Origin: CAZAQK01 sp050249355
Lineage (GTDB): Bacteria; Pseudomonadota; Alphaproteobacteria; Rickettsiales; SXRF01
Length of the DNA stretch: 10,443 nucleotides
Direction: 5' to 3'
Assembly: GCA_050249355.1 (NCBI GenBank)
Contig: JBFWQQ010000064.1
Span: 1-10,443 of the forward strand
Each line of letters starts with the position of its first letter. Position 1 is the first letter of the stretch. The translations under genes and the position numbers were made by a program. This document shows positions 1 to 7,118 of the stretch, piece by piece. The notes beneath the pieces were generated by a model, which worked only from the letters and a program-made list of their open reading frames with translations, had not been told where the DNA came from and did no database searches.

Positions 1-534
<534 letters not shown>

Positions 535-538
535 CAAG

Positions 539-544
539 AGGAGG
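539..544 (+). promoter_or_regulatory. strong Shine-Dalgarno of mscL
   Basis: AGGAGG lies 8 nt before the ATG at 553, in the short gap after the ABC ATPase stop. It fixes the mscL start and would allow efficient translation from a message shared with the upstream gene. No separate promoter fits in the 18-nt gap. Confidence 0.8.
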
Positions 545-552
545 ATTTATTT

Positions 553-957
553 ATGTTGGCAGAATTCAAGAAATTCATTTCCCGCGGTAACGTGGTGGAT
601 ATGGCGGTAGGTATCATTATTGGTGCGGCTTTTACCACGATTGTGAAGTCACTGGTAGATGATGTGATCATGCCTCCGATCGGTGTCATTATGGGAGGTA
701 TTGATTTCAAGGATTATTTCATCAGCCTGTCCGGCGAACATTACGATACGTTGGCAGCAGCCAAGGAGGCCGGGGCGGCAACGCTCAACTATGGCGTGTT
801 CCTCAATGCGGTGGTGAATTTCCTAATTGTCGGATTTGCCGTATTCATGCTGGTCAAGCAGGTGAATCGCTTTAAAGCGAAAGAAGAGGCGGCGCCTTCT
901 GCCCCACCGCGTCAGGAAGTTCTGCTGGAAGAGATACGCGATCTACTTAGAAAATAG
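553..957 (+). CDS. mscL: large-conductance mechanosensitive channel MscL
   Basis: MscL is a homopentameric inner-membrane channel that opens under membrane tension and releases solutes during hypo-osmotic shock. The 134-residue length is typical of the family. The N-terminal amphipathic segment and TM1 show the conserved pattern EFKKFISRGNVVDMAVGIIIG (about residues 4-24, with TM1 running to about 42), then the periplasmic loop (about 43-77), TM2 (about 78-101, NYGVFLNAVVNFLIVGFAVF) and a cytoplasmic C-terminal helix ending EVLLEEIRDLL (122-132). The ATG follows an AGGAGG at an 8-nt distance. The gene is probably co-transcribed with the ABC ATPase gene 18 nt upstream, and a hairpin terminator follows at 974-1004. 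The stop is TAG; an in-frame TAA follows five codons later. The functional link to the ABC gene is unknown. Confidence 0.97.
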   Translation: MLAEFKKFISRGNVVDMAVGIIIGAAFTTIVKSLVDDVIMPPIGVIMGGIDFKDYFISLSGEHYDTLAAAKEAGAATLNYGVFLNAVVNFLIVGFAVFMLVKQVNRFKAKEEAAPSAPPRQEVLLEEIRDLLRK

Positions 958-973
958 TGGGTTGGCCTAGGAT

Positions 974-1004
974 AAAAAAGCACCGCAGCAGCGGTGCTTT
1001 TTTT
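974..1004. terminator. bidirectional Rho-independent terminator between mscL and nhaA
   Basis: A perfect 7-bp stem GCACCGC/GCGGTGC (980-986 and 991-997) with a 4-nt loop is preceded by six A (974-979) and followed by seven T (998-1004). Read on the + strand it ends mscL; read on the - strand the A tract becomes a U tract and it ends nhaA. The nhaA stop codon (1003-1005) overlaps the T run, so the two convergent genes share the hairpin with almost no spare sequence. Confidence 0.88.
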
Positions 1005-2259
1005 ATGCAGCAGCTATGTTGCTGCCGGGTTGTGCCGCCCCACTCAGTTGTTCTTTCGGACTTTTTGCAAGGTAGCGCAGTACAACATAGCCCCATACGG
1101 TGGAGAGTGCCGATCCGCCGATCACACCGACTTTCACCAGCTCTTGCAAACTTTCATCACTAAAGGCAAGAATGCCGATGAACAGGCTCATGGTAAAGCC
1201 AACTCCGGCGATCACGGAAACGCCGTACAGATGCATCCAGCTGGCGCCATCGGGTTTACTGACTATGTTGGTCTTGATCAGCAGCCACACAGCCCCAAAA
1301 ATACCGATCTGCTTGCCAAGGAACAGGCTGAGTGCAATACCCAGTGGCAGAGGCGAGAGCAACATTTCAAAGGACATGTGCCCGAAATTGATACCGGCGC
1401 TGGTGAATGCGAAGACCGGCAATACGACAAAGCTTACCCATGGATGCAGGAAATGCATGACACTGTTTACCGGCGAGTGGCGCTCGTTGTAGGGGTTACG
1501 CATGGGGATCAGCATCCCCACGATCACCCCGGCGACGGTGGTGTGGATGCCCGAATGATAAAAGCAGAACCACAGGAATATGGCTATGAGGAAATACGGT
1601 GTCAGTACCGTGATCTCGTTGCGGTTCATGGCTACCAGCGCGCCTATACCACCGGCTGCCGCCAGCAGCGGCGTGAACGACAGTTCGCTGTTGTAGAACA
1701 GTGCGATGATGAGGATGGCGCCCAGATCATCGAAGATGGCAACGGCCAGTAGAAAAATTTTCACCGACGAGGGCACGCCCCTACCCACCAGCATCAGGAT
1801 GCACAGTGCGAAGGCGATATCGGTGGCAGAAGAAATAGCCCAGCCTGCATGGTTCTCCGGGTGGTGGATGTTGAACGCCATGTAAATGGCCGCCGGAACT
1901 GCCATACCCGCTGCCGCTGCGATCAGCGGCAACAGGATCTGATCTTTTTTAGCGAGGAATCCTTCTTTCATCTCGCGTTTAAGCTCCAACCCGACGATCA
2001 GGAAAAAGAACACCATGAGAATGTCCTTCACCCAGTTCTTGAGCGGCTCGCTTGCGGTGTATTCCATGTAGCTGAAGCTAATGGGCGAGGAAATAAGGGA
2101 TTTATATTCGTAGTAGAATGGCGAGTTGGCAACAAGGAGTGCCAGTGCGGCGAAGAATATCATCACCAGGCCGCTGGCGGACTCGGTGGCAATAAACTGG
2201 CGAACCACTTTGGGAAGCAGGGGTTTTTCTTTAGGGTTTTCTTGTTCGGTAACGGCCAT
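1003..2259 (-). CDS. nhaA: Na+/H+ antiporter NhaA
   Basis: NhaA exchanges cytoplasmic Na+ (or Li+) for external H+ across the inner membrane and supports sodium and alkaline pH tolerance. The 418-residue product has the family's many hydrophobic helices and its key residues: the paired aspartates of AIFDDLGAI (D177, D178; D163/D164 in E. coli), the aspartate of ATDIAFAL (D147; D133 in E. coli), the pH-response histidine in SGIHTTVAGVIVG (H239; H225 in E. coli) and the lysine of FLGKQIGI (K316; K300 in E. coli). GVGFTMSLFI (352-361) is also typical. The ATG at 2259 has AGGAG at 2271-2275, a rather long 11-nt spacing. A terminator lies upstream (end of gcvPB), so the gene probably has its own promoter. 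It is slightly longer than the E. coli protein, with a polar Ala/Gly-rich tail. No defect is seen. Confidence 0.97.
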   Translation of the reverse strand: MAVTEQENPKEKPLLPKVVRQFIATESASGLVMIFFAALALLVANSPFYYEYKSLISSPISFSYMEYTASEPLKNWVKDILMVFFFLIVGLELKREMKEGFLAKKDQILLPLIAAAAGMAVPAAIYMAFNIHHPENHAGWAISSATDIAFALCILMLVGRGVPSSVKIFLLAVAIFDDLGAILIIALFYNSELSFTPLLAAAGGIGALVAMNRNEITVLTPYFLIAIFLWFCFYHSGIHTTVAGVIVGMLIPMRNPYNERHSPVNSVMHFLHPWVSFVVLPVFAFTSAGINFGHMSFEMLLSPLPLGIALSLFLGKQIGIFGAVWLLIKTNIVSKPDGASWMHLYGVSVIAGVGFTMSLFIGILAFSDESLQELVKVGVIGGSALSTVWGYVVLRYLAKSPKEQLSGAAQPGSNIAAA

Positions 2260-2287
2260 GTGCGCGAGTTCTCCTGTTTTCGCGAGT

Positions 2288-2316
2288 AATCTATGTCAGT
2301 TGCAGTAATTTCGCAA
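2288..2316 (-). promoter_or_regulatory. possible sigma70-type promoter of nhaA
   Basis: On the - strand, TTGCGA (2311-2316) and TAGATT (2288-2293) are separated by 17 nt, each matching four of six consensus positions. The position between the gcvPB terminator and the nhaA Shine-Dalgarno is right. It is a pattern match only, with no sign of a regulator site such as an NhaR box that I could identify. Confidence 0.35.
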
Positions 2317-2330
2317 GGCAGAGCGCATGC

Positions 2331-2356
2331 AAAAAACGCACCGGATTATCCGGCGC
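2331..2356 (-). terminator. Rho-independent terminator of the gcv operon, stop codon in the loop
   Basis: On the - strand the sequence folds as GCGCCGGA, loop TAA, TCCGGTGC: an 8-bp stem with one G-U pair. It is followed by one G and six T (read from + strand positions 2331-2336). The three-base loop is exactly the TAA stop of gcvPB (2346-2348), so the stem begins inside the coding sequence. It should separate the gcv operon from nhaA, which reads in the same direction. Confidence 0.8.
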
Positions 2357-3812
2357 TCCACTTGAGCACGGGCTGGCGTGCGGCTTTCACTTCATCAAGG
2401 CGGCGGCGCGGTGTGCTTATCGGGTTTGCCTTAAGTTCTTCTGCTTCGCCTTTTTTCGCTTTTTCGGCAATCAGTTTCATCACTTCGATGAAATGATCCA
2501 GCGATGCTTTGGTTTCGGTTTCCGTCGGTTCGATCAGCATGGCGCCCTGCACGACCAGCGGGAAATACACGGTCATCGGGTGGATGCCATACTCGATCAG
2601 CGTTTTGGCCACTTCGTTGGTGGTGACGCCGTGCTCTTTCTGCTTCTTGTCGGATAGCAGGCACTCATGCATGCAGGTACCTTCGAACGGCACGTGGTAT
2701 TCGTTTTTTAGCTGGCTGAGGATATAATTAGCATTCAGCACCGCGTCTTCTGCCACTTGCTTCAGCCCGTCGGCCCCATGCGACATCATGTAAGAAAGCG
2801 CGCGCACCGCCATGCCGAACTGGCCCTGAAAGCCTTTGAGGCGACCGATGGAATCCTTATCGGTTTTTACCATACGGTAGGTCTCACCTTCTTTGACGAT
2901 CCTGGGAACCGGCAGGAAGCGGCCGAGTTCTTCGGAAACAGCGATCGGGCCGCAGCCGGGGCCACCGCCGCCATGCGGAGTGGAGAAGGTTTTGTGCAGG
3001 TTGAAATGCATCACGTCGACGCCGAAATCGGCCGGGCGTACACGGCCTACCAGCGCGTTGAAGTTGGCGCCATCGCAATAGAAATAAGCGCCGGCTTTGT
3101 GCAGTGCGTCTGCTATCTCCAGCACGCTCGGTTCAAAAATGCCGCAGGTGTTCGGGTTGGTAAGCATGATGGCAGCAACGTCTTCGTTCAGCATAGATTT
3201 GAATGCTGACACATCCACTGTGCCTTGTTTGGTGGAAGGAATGGTACGGGTTTCGTACCCGCAGGCAATGGCGGTAGCCGGGTTGGTGCCGTGGGCGCTA
3301 TCCGGGATGAGTACCACCTTGCGGGCGTTGCCTTTGGCTTCGTGGGCGGCGCGGATCACCATGATGCCGGCGAATTCGCCATGTGCACCGGCGGCTGGGT
3401 TCAGGGTCACATGCGGCAGGCCAGATAGTTCGGCCAGCCAGCCTTGCAGCGTGTAGATCAGTTCCAATGCGCCCTGAACGGTGGATTCGGGTTGCAGCGG
3501 ATGGATGCCTGCAAAGCCCGGCATGCGTCCCGCCTTTTCGTTCAGGCGCGGGTTGTGTTTCATGGTGCACGAACCCAGCGGGTACAGGCCCAGATCGATG
3601 GCGTAATTCATGCGCGACAGGCGCACAAAATGGCGCATAACCTGCGGTTCGGAAACTTCGGGTAGCCCCACGTGATCGCGTGCAGCTTGTCCTGTGCGCA
3701 GCTTCGTTCCTGCCGGTTGTGGCAGGTCGACGCCGCACGCGCCGGTGGCGCTTTTTTCGTACAGCAGGTTCTCTTCCATGTTGAGGCCGCGGGCAGATTG
3801 GCTAGCAGACAT
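2346..3812 (-). CDS. gcvPB: glycine dehydrogenase (decarboxylating) subunit 2, GcvPB
   Basis: This is the PLP-binding half of the split P-protein, which with GcvPA decarboxylates glycine and transfers the aminomethyl group to lipoylated GcvH. I place the start at the ATG at 3812 (488 residues): GGAGG sits 7 nt before it and the ATG overlaps the gcvPA stop as TAATG. An ATG at 3848 would add 12 residues inside gcvPA and has no such support. Visible motifs are GLYPLGSCTMKHNPR (75-89), PDSAHGTNPATA (170-181), PNTCGIFE (220-227), YCDGANFNA (245-253) and HKTFSTPHGGGGPG (273-286), whose K274 is the expected PLP Schiff-base lysine. The length is typical for the family. The terminator hairpin starts within the last codons. 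The reading frame is intact. Confidence 0.97.
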   Translation of the reverse strand: MSASQSARGLNMEENLLYEKSATGACGVDLPQPAGTKLRTGQAARDHVGLPEVSEPQVMRHFVRLSRMNYAIDLGLYPLGSCTMKHNPRLNEKAGRMPGFAGIHPLQPESTVQGALELIYTLQGWLAELSGLPHVTLNPAAGAHGEFAGIMVIRAAHEAKGNARKVVLIPDSAHGTNPATAIACGYETRTIPSTKQGTVDVSAFKSMLNEDVAAIMLTNPNTCGIFEPSVLEIADALHKAGAYFYCDGANFNALVGRVRPADFGVDVMHFNLHKTFSTPHGGGGPGCGPIAVSEELGRFLPVPRIVKEGETYRMVKTDKDSIGRLKGFQGQFGMAVRALSYMMSHGADGLKQVAEDAVLNANYILSQLKNEYHVPFEGTCMHECLLSDKKQKEHGVTTNEVAKTLIEYGIHPMTVYFPLVVQGAMLIEPTETETKASLDHFIEVMKLIAEKAKKGEAEELKANPISTPRRRLDEVKAARQPVLKWSAG

Positions 3813-5116
3813 TACGCAACCTCCATCGCGCTGGCGCTGGCACAGCATTTATCCAGTGCTTTCACAAACGTAGCGATATCTTCCTTGCTGGCCATCTCGG
3901 TGGCGCACAGCAGTAACTTGTTGTTGCCGAGCGGCAGACCGGCCACGATGCCCTGACGGGCAAGCGCGCTGACCGTGCGTGAACTGTCGACCGGCAGTTC
4001 CACCAGAAATTCATTGAAGAATGATTCGTTGAGGAGCTTGAGGCCTTTGATGCGCGCCAGCCCGTCGGCCAGTTCGCAGGCGCGTTCATGATTCAGGCGG
4101 GCCAGTTGCTTGAAGCCATGTTCGCCCAGAAGCGCCACATGAATGGTAAAGGCCAATGCGAACAGCCCCTGGTTGGTGCAGATGTTAGAGGTGGCTTTCT
4201 CGCGGCGGATATGCTGCTCGCGTGTGTTAAGCGTCAGTACGAAACCGCGCCGTCCGTCCTTATCTTCGGTCTGGCCGCACAGGCGTCCGGGCATCTGGCG
4301 CAGATATTCCTGTTTGCAGGCAAAAAAACCAAGGTGCGGGCCGCCGAAACTCATCGGTACGCCGATGCCTTGGGCTTCGCCCACCACCATGTCTGCCATA
4401 CTTGGTGCAGGCAACAGACCGAGCGACAATATCTCGTTCACCACCACGACCATCAAGGCGCCGCTGGCATCACATTGCTTGCGCAGCGCTTCTAGCTGTT
4501 GCGGCTGGCCGTGGAAATCCGGCGTTTGCACGATCAGGCAGGAAGCCTGGTCATCCGGTGCGCCATTCTTGATCGCCATATCCGGGTAGTTGCGGATGTA
4601 GGTTTCGATCACTTCGCGGTATTCCGGGTGCAGGTTGCCATGAATATGGATATTCGGGCGCTTGTTGATGCGCTTGGCCATCAGCACCGCTTCGGCAGTG
4701 GCGGTAGCGCCATCATACATCGACGCGTTGGCGACGTCCATGCCGGTGAGGTTAGCGATCATGGTCTGGAATTCAAATATCGCCATCAGCGTGCCTTGTG
4801 AAATCTCAGGCTGGTACGGCGTGTAGGAGGTCAGGAATTCCGAGCGCTGGATCAGGTGGTCCACCGTGGCCGGAATGTGATGGTGATAGCAACCGGCACC
4901 GAGGAAGAACGGGCCGCTTGCCGCCGGGTGATTCTTGCCGGCCATTTTGGCCAGCGCTTTTTCCACTTCCAGTTCGCCCTGATGCGGTGGCAGTTTCAGT
5001 GCTTTCTTGTTACGTGCCTGTTCGGGCACGTTCTTATACAGGTCGTCGATGGAACTGGCGCCGATCGCGGCCAGCATATCTGCCCGGTCTTTATCGGTAA
5101 GGGGGAGATAACGCAT
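3812..5116 (-). CDS. gcvPA: glycine dehydrogenase (decarboxylating) subunit 1, GcvPA
   Basis: This is the N-terminal half of the split glycine decarboxylase; it has the same fold as GcvPB but does not carry the PLP lysine. The 434 residues are near the usual family length. The start MRYLPLTDKDRADMLAAIG is the standard family N-terminus. Further landmarks are FLGAGCYHHHIP (71-82), YTPYQPEISQG (98-108) and NASMYDGATATAEA (130-143), and a glycine-rich motif SFGGPHLGFFA in the middle. The ATG at 5116 is only 5 nt after the gcvH stop. The bases before it on the coding strand (TAACTCCT) contain no Shine-Dalgarno, so initiation probably depends on ribosomes finishing gcvH. The stop overlaps the gcvPB ATG by one base. 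The frame is intact. Confidence 0.97.
   Translation of the reverse strand: MRYLPLTDKDRADMLAAIGASSIDDLYKNVPEQARNKKALKLPPHQGELEVEKALAKMAGKNHPAASGPFFLGAGCYHHHIPATVDHLIQRSEFLTSYTPYQPEISQGTLMAIFEFQTMIANLTGMDVANASMYDGATATAEAVLMAKRINKRPNIHIHGNLHPEYREVIETYIRNYPDMAIKNGAPDDQASCLIVQTPDFHGQPQQLEALRKQCDASGALMVVVVNEILSLGLLPAPSMADMVVGEAQGIGVPMSFGGPHLGFFACKQEYLRQMPGRLCGQTEDKDGRRGFVLTLNTREQHIRREKATSNICTNQGLFALAFTIHVALLGEHGFKQLARLNHERACELADGLARIKGLKLLNESFFNEFLVELPVDSSRTVSALARQGIVAGLPLGNNKLLLCATEMASKEDIATFVKALDKCCASASAMEVA
3820..3824 (-). promoter_or_regulatory. Shine-Dalgarno that decides the gcvPB start
   Basis: GGAGG on the - strand, within the last codons of gcvPA, lies 7 nt before the ATG at 3812. The one-base stop/start overlap TAATG implies translational coupling of the two P-protein halves, which suits a 1:1 complex. 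Confidence 0.8.
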
Positions 5117-5121
5117 AGGAG

Positions 5122-5502
5122 TTACGCTGCGATTTCCTGATATTGATCTGCGGCCAGCAGGCTGTCGAGCTCGCTTTTGTTGCTGACGTGGATTTTCACG
5201 ATCCAGCCGCTTTCATACGGCGCGCTGTTGATCTGTTCCGGTGTGGTGTTCAGCGATTCGTTCACTGCCACGATCTCACCGGATACCGGCGCATACACTT
5301 CGCTGGCGGCTTTTACGGATTCCACCACCACGATACTTTCTTTCTGGGAAACTTTGCGACCCACTTCAGGCAGTTCCACGAACACCAGATCGCCCAGCGC
5401 CTGCTGCGCATAATCGGTGATGCCTACGGTCACGGTATCACCTTCGAGTTTGGCCCACTCATGCTGTTCGGTATACTTTAAATCCTTTATTACTTGTCCC
5501 AT
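5122..5502 (-). CDS. gcvH: glycine cleavage system H protein
   Basis: GcvH is the small lipoyl carrier that shuttles the aminomethyl group between the P, T and L proteins. The 126-residue length is normal. The N-terminal segment YTEQHEWAKLEGDTVTVGIT (10-29) and the lipoylation site VVVESVKAASEVYAPVSGE are the family hallmarks; K64 is the expected lipoylated lysine. The ATG at 5502 is 2 nt after the gcvT TGA stop, so it is probably translationally coupled to gcvT. I see only a weak purine stretch as a ribosome site. Because of this coupling, the internal stop in gcvT could lower gcvH translation unless ribosomes restart within gcvT; that is an inference. Confidence 0.97.
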   Translation of the reverse strand: MGQVIKDLKYTEQHEWAKLEGDTVTVGITDYAQQALGDLVFVELPEVGRKVSQKESIVVVESVKAASEVYAPVSGEIVAVNESLNTTPEQINSAPYESGWIVKIHVSNKSELDSLLAADQYQEIAA

Positions 5503-5504
5503 TA

Positions 5505-6611
5505 TCAGCTCGCTTTTTTCATTGAAGAGTTTTTGGTTTTTGCCGGTACGAAGGAAATATCATGTATCACTGCGGGGATCTTGCGGCCACGCACTTCCAC
5601 TTCCACTTCGCGTCCCACTTGCGCAAATTCTGATTTAACATAGCCTTGGCCAATTGCAACCTTTAGTGATGGCGAAAAGCCCCCGCTGGTAAGTGTACCA
5701 ATCGGCTGGCCATTTGCCAGTATGGGTGCACCTTCGCGGGCGATCCCGGAGCCTGTGATCTTGATGCCGACGCGGGCTCGTTCCGGTGTTGCGTTTTTGG
5801 CCGGGTTCAGTACGCCCGCGCCGAAATAGCCGTTATGATCTTTACTCATCACCCAGCCGAGGCCGGCTTCGAGTGGGGTGGTGGTCTCGTCAAGGTCGTG
5901 GCCGTACAGTGGATAGCCCATTTCCAGCCGTAGCGAATCACGCGCGGCAAGGCCTATGGGTTTTACCTCGTTGTGCGCCAGCAGCGCATCCCAAAGCGCC
6001 TGTGTCTTAGCGGCAGGAACGCTTATCTCAAAACCATCCTCGCCAGTGTAGCCAAGGCGGCTGACCAGTACCGGTATGCCGTTCCACGCGGCGGGCTGCC
6101 AGCTCATGTAAGCCTGCTCCTTGATGGTGGCTTCGGGCAGTTCTTTGGCCAGTACTTTTTCTGCTTCCGGACCTTGCAGCGCCACCAGGCCGTTATCCAG
6201 CAGTTCGAACTGGCAATCCGGCGGCAGGTTCTATTGCATCCATGCCACATCGACTTCCTTGCGGCCTGCGTTGAATACAACAAAGAAAGATTCCGGTCCG
6301 GTGCGGGTGATGATGAGATCGTCGATGATGCCGCCCTTGTCGTTAGTAAGTACGGTGTATTTGGCGCGGCCTTCGCCCAGTCTGGAAAAATTGGAGGGCG
6401 TGATGCGCGAAAAAAAGGCGGCGGAACTCTTCCCGGCAACCAGCGCCTGGCCCATGTGCGACACATCGAACATGCCGGCGTGGGTGCGCACCCATTCATG
6501 CTCTTTCAGCACGCCATCGGCATAGTTGATCGGCATGTCGTAACCGGCAAACGGGCACATTTTAGCGCCCAGTTTTTCGTGCGCGGAAAATAAGGGGGTT
6601 TTCTTGTTCAT
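5505..6611 (-). pseudogene. gcvT: aminomethyltransferase GcvT (T protein), interrupted by one in-frame TAG
   Basis: GcvT takes the aminomethyl group from GcvH, releases ammonia and makes 5,10-methylenetetrahydrofolate. The frame from the ATG at 6611 gives MNKKTPLFSAHEKLGAKMC and runs 126 residues to a TAG at 6231-6233. It then continues in the same frame with NLPPDCQFELLDNGLVALQG to a TGA at 5505. Read through, the product is 368 residues, normal for GcvT, and similarity runs smoothly across the stop, with no shift or gap. The N-terminal piece holds GGIIDDLIITR (93-103), with the aspartates where the family's catalytic Asp lies. The C-terminal piece holds VSRLGYTGEDGFEIS, RDSLRLEMGYPLYGHDL and the C-terminal barrel. 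Neither half alone should be active. A GTG at 6185 could restart translation but lacks a clear ribosome site. Nonsense mutation, sequencing error and stop read-through all fit; the first two are most likely. Confidence 0.9.
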
Positions 6612-6641
6612 CGACAGCCCGCTATTCGTTAAAGAGCGTCA

Positions 6642-6669
6642 AGAATAGTGGGATTTACCGTCAAATCAA
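6642..6669 (-). promoter_or_regulatory. possible promoter of the gcv operon
   Basis: On the - strand, TTGATT (6664-6669) and TATTCT (6642-6647) are 16 nt apart and about 31 nt before the gcvT ATG. Each element matches four of six consensus bases. I found no glycine riboswitch in the short leader, so regulation, if any, is by another route. Pattern match only. Confidence 0.35.
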
Positions 6670-6718
6670 GTAATAAGCGTGCGCCGAGATTCTTGCGATT
6701 AATTACCAACCCCCTTGT

Positions 6719-6985
6719 ATGTTAGAGCCATCTAAAACGCTTGAATACCCAAATCTGGAACAATACCAGGAACAGCAGCACCAGACAGAATTTATAAAAG
6801 GCATAGGCAGGCAGGCGGCCGCGCCACTGGATAAGGCTACTATGGATAACATGCCGCTGTTTATTCAAACTACTGAGACACAATCTTTGGGCGATAATAT
6901 TGGCGGATTGCTTGGCTTATCCTTTCTCGCGAACTTTAATTTTAACATGAACCGAGGAGTGCTCAAACGCAAGCCGTTGCAGTAG
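6719..6985 (+). pseudogene. small ORF, possible C-terminal remnant of a retropepsin-like aspartic protease
   Basis: An 88-codon open frame runs from an ATG to a TAG. It has no Shine-Dalgarno (the bases before the ATG are C-rich). The first 45 residues are polar and Gln/Glu-rich and I do not recognise them. The C-terminal part, with LGDNIGGLLGLSFLANFNF followed by NMNRG and a basic end, resembles the end of clan AA retropepsin-like proteases (typically LLGM-FL-F followed by a short strand and a Leu-rich end). The catalytic D-T/S-G-A motif that should precede it is absent, and the in-frame region upstream closes with a TAA at 6674-6676. I infer a decayed or rearranged gene fragment; a genuine small protein or a chance ORF remain possible. 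Confidence 0.35.
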
Positions 6986-7084
6986 CTCCTGTAGTTCCTA
7001 CGAAATTTAAGCCCATCATGTGTGCAATATTCCTATTGCGCTTTGTTGTTATTAATTTTAGCATCGCATATAACGCACTGTTTT

Positions 7085-7113
7085 TTAATCAATACATCAA
7101 CAATAACTATAAT
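7085..7113 (+). promoter_or_regulatory. likely promoter of the oprM-like gene
   Basis: A perfect TATAAT -10 box lies at 7108-7113. A weak -35 candidate TTAATC (7085-7090) is 17 nt upstream. The transcript would begin at about 7119-7121, that is, at the first possible start codon (GTG at 7119), leaving essentially no leader. Confidence 0.45.
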
Positions 7114-7118
7114 AATTC

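Larger units (their letters stand above)
6612..7118. other. divergent intergenic region between gcvT and the oprM-like gene
   Basis: These 507 nt lie between two divergent genes and are more AT-rich than their surroundings, most strongly at 7040-7118. They hold the likely gcv promoter (6642-6669), a small + strand ORF of doubtful status (6719-6985), a small hairpin GTGCAATA/TATTGCGC (7022-7029 and 7034-7041, one G-U pair, 4-nt loop) followed by a T-rich stretch that could be a weak terminator for that ORF, and a perfect -10 box at 7108-7113. No tRNA, riboswitch or repeat was recognised. Confidence 0.6.

Noticed and set aside
994..1752. 252-codon open frame on the + strand opposite nhaA
   Set aside because: It is a shadow of nhaA on the other strand; its translation is low-complexity and unlike any family, it starts inside the terminator, and nhaA is beyond doubt.
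3810..3848. Longer gcvPB start at 3848
   Set aside because: It would overlap gcvPA by 37 nt and adds residues with no family match, while the ATG at 3812 has a well-spaced GGAGG.
5505..6185. Separate functional gene starting at the GTG at 6185 (C-terminal GcvT half)
   Set aside because: It begins in mid-domain, has no clear ribosome site and lies in the exact frame of the upstream half; an interrupted gcvT explains it better.
5973..6593. 206-codon open frame on the + strand that crosses the gcvT TAG site
   Set aside because: It is antisense to conserved GcvT sequence on both sides of the stop, with no ribosome site or recognisable domain.
6612..6718. Possible glycine riboswitch in front of the gcv operon
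   Set aside because: Only about 30-40 nt would be transcribed from the likely promoter, and I see none of the conserved glycine aptamer core elements.
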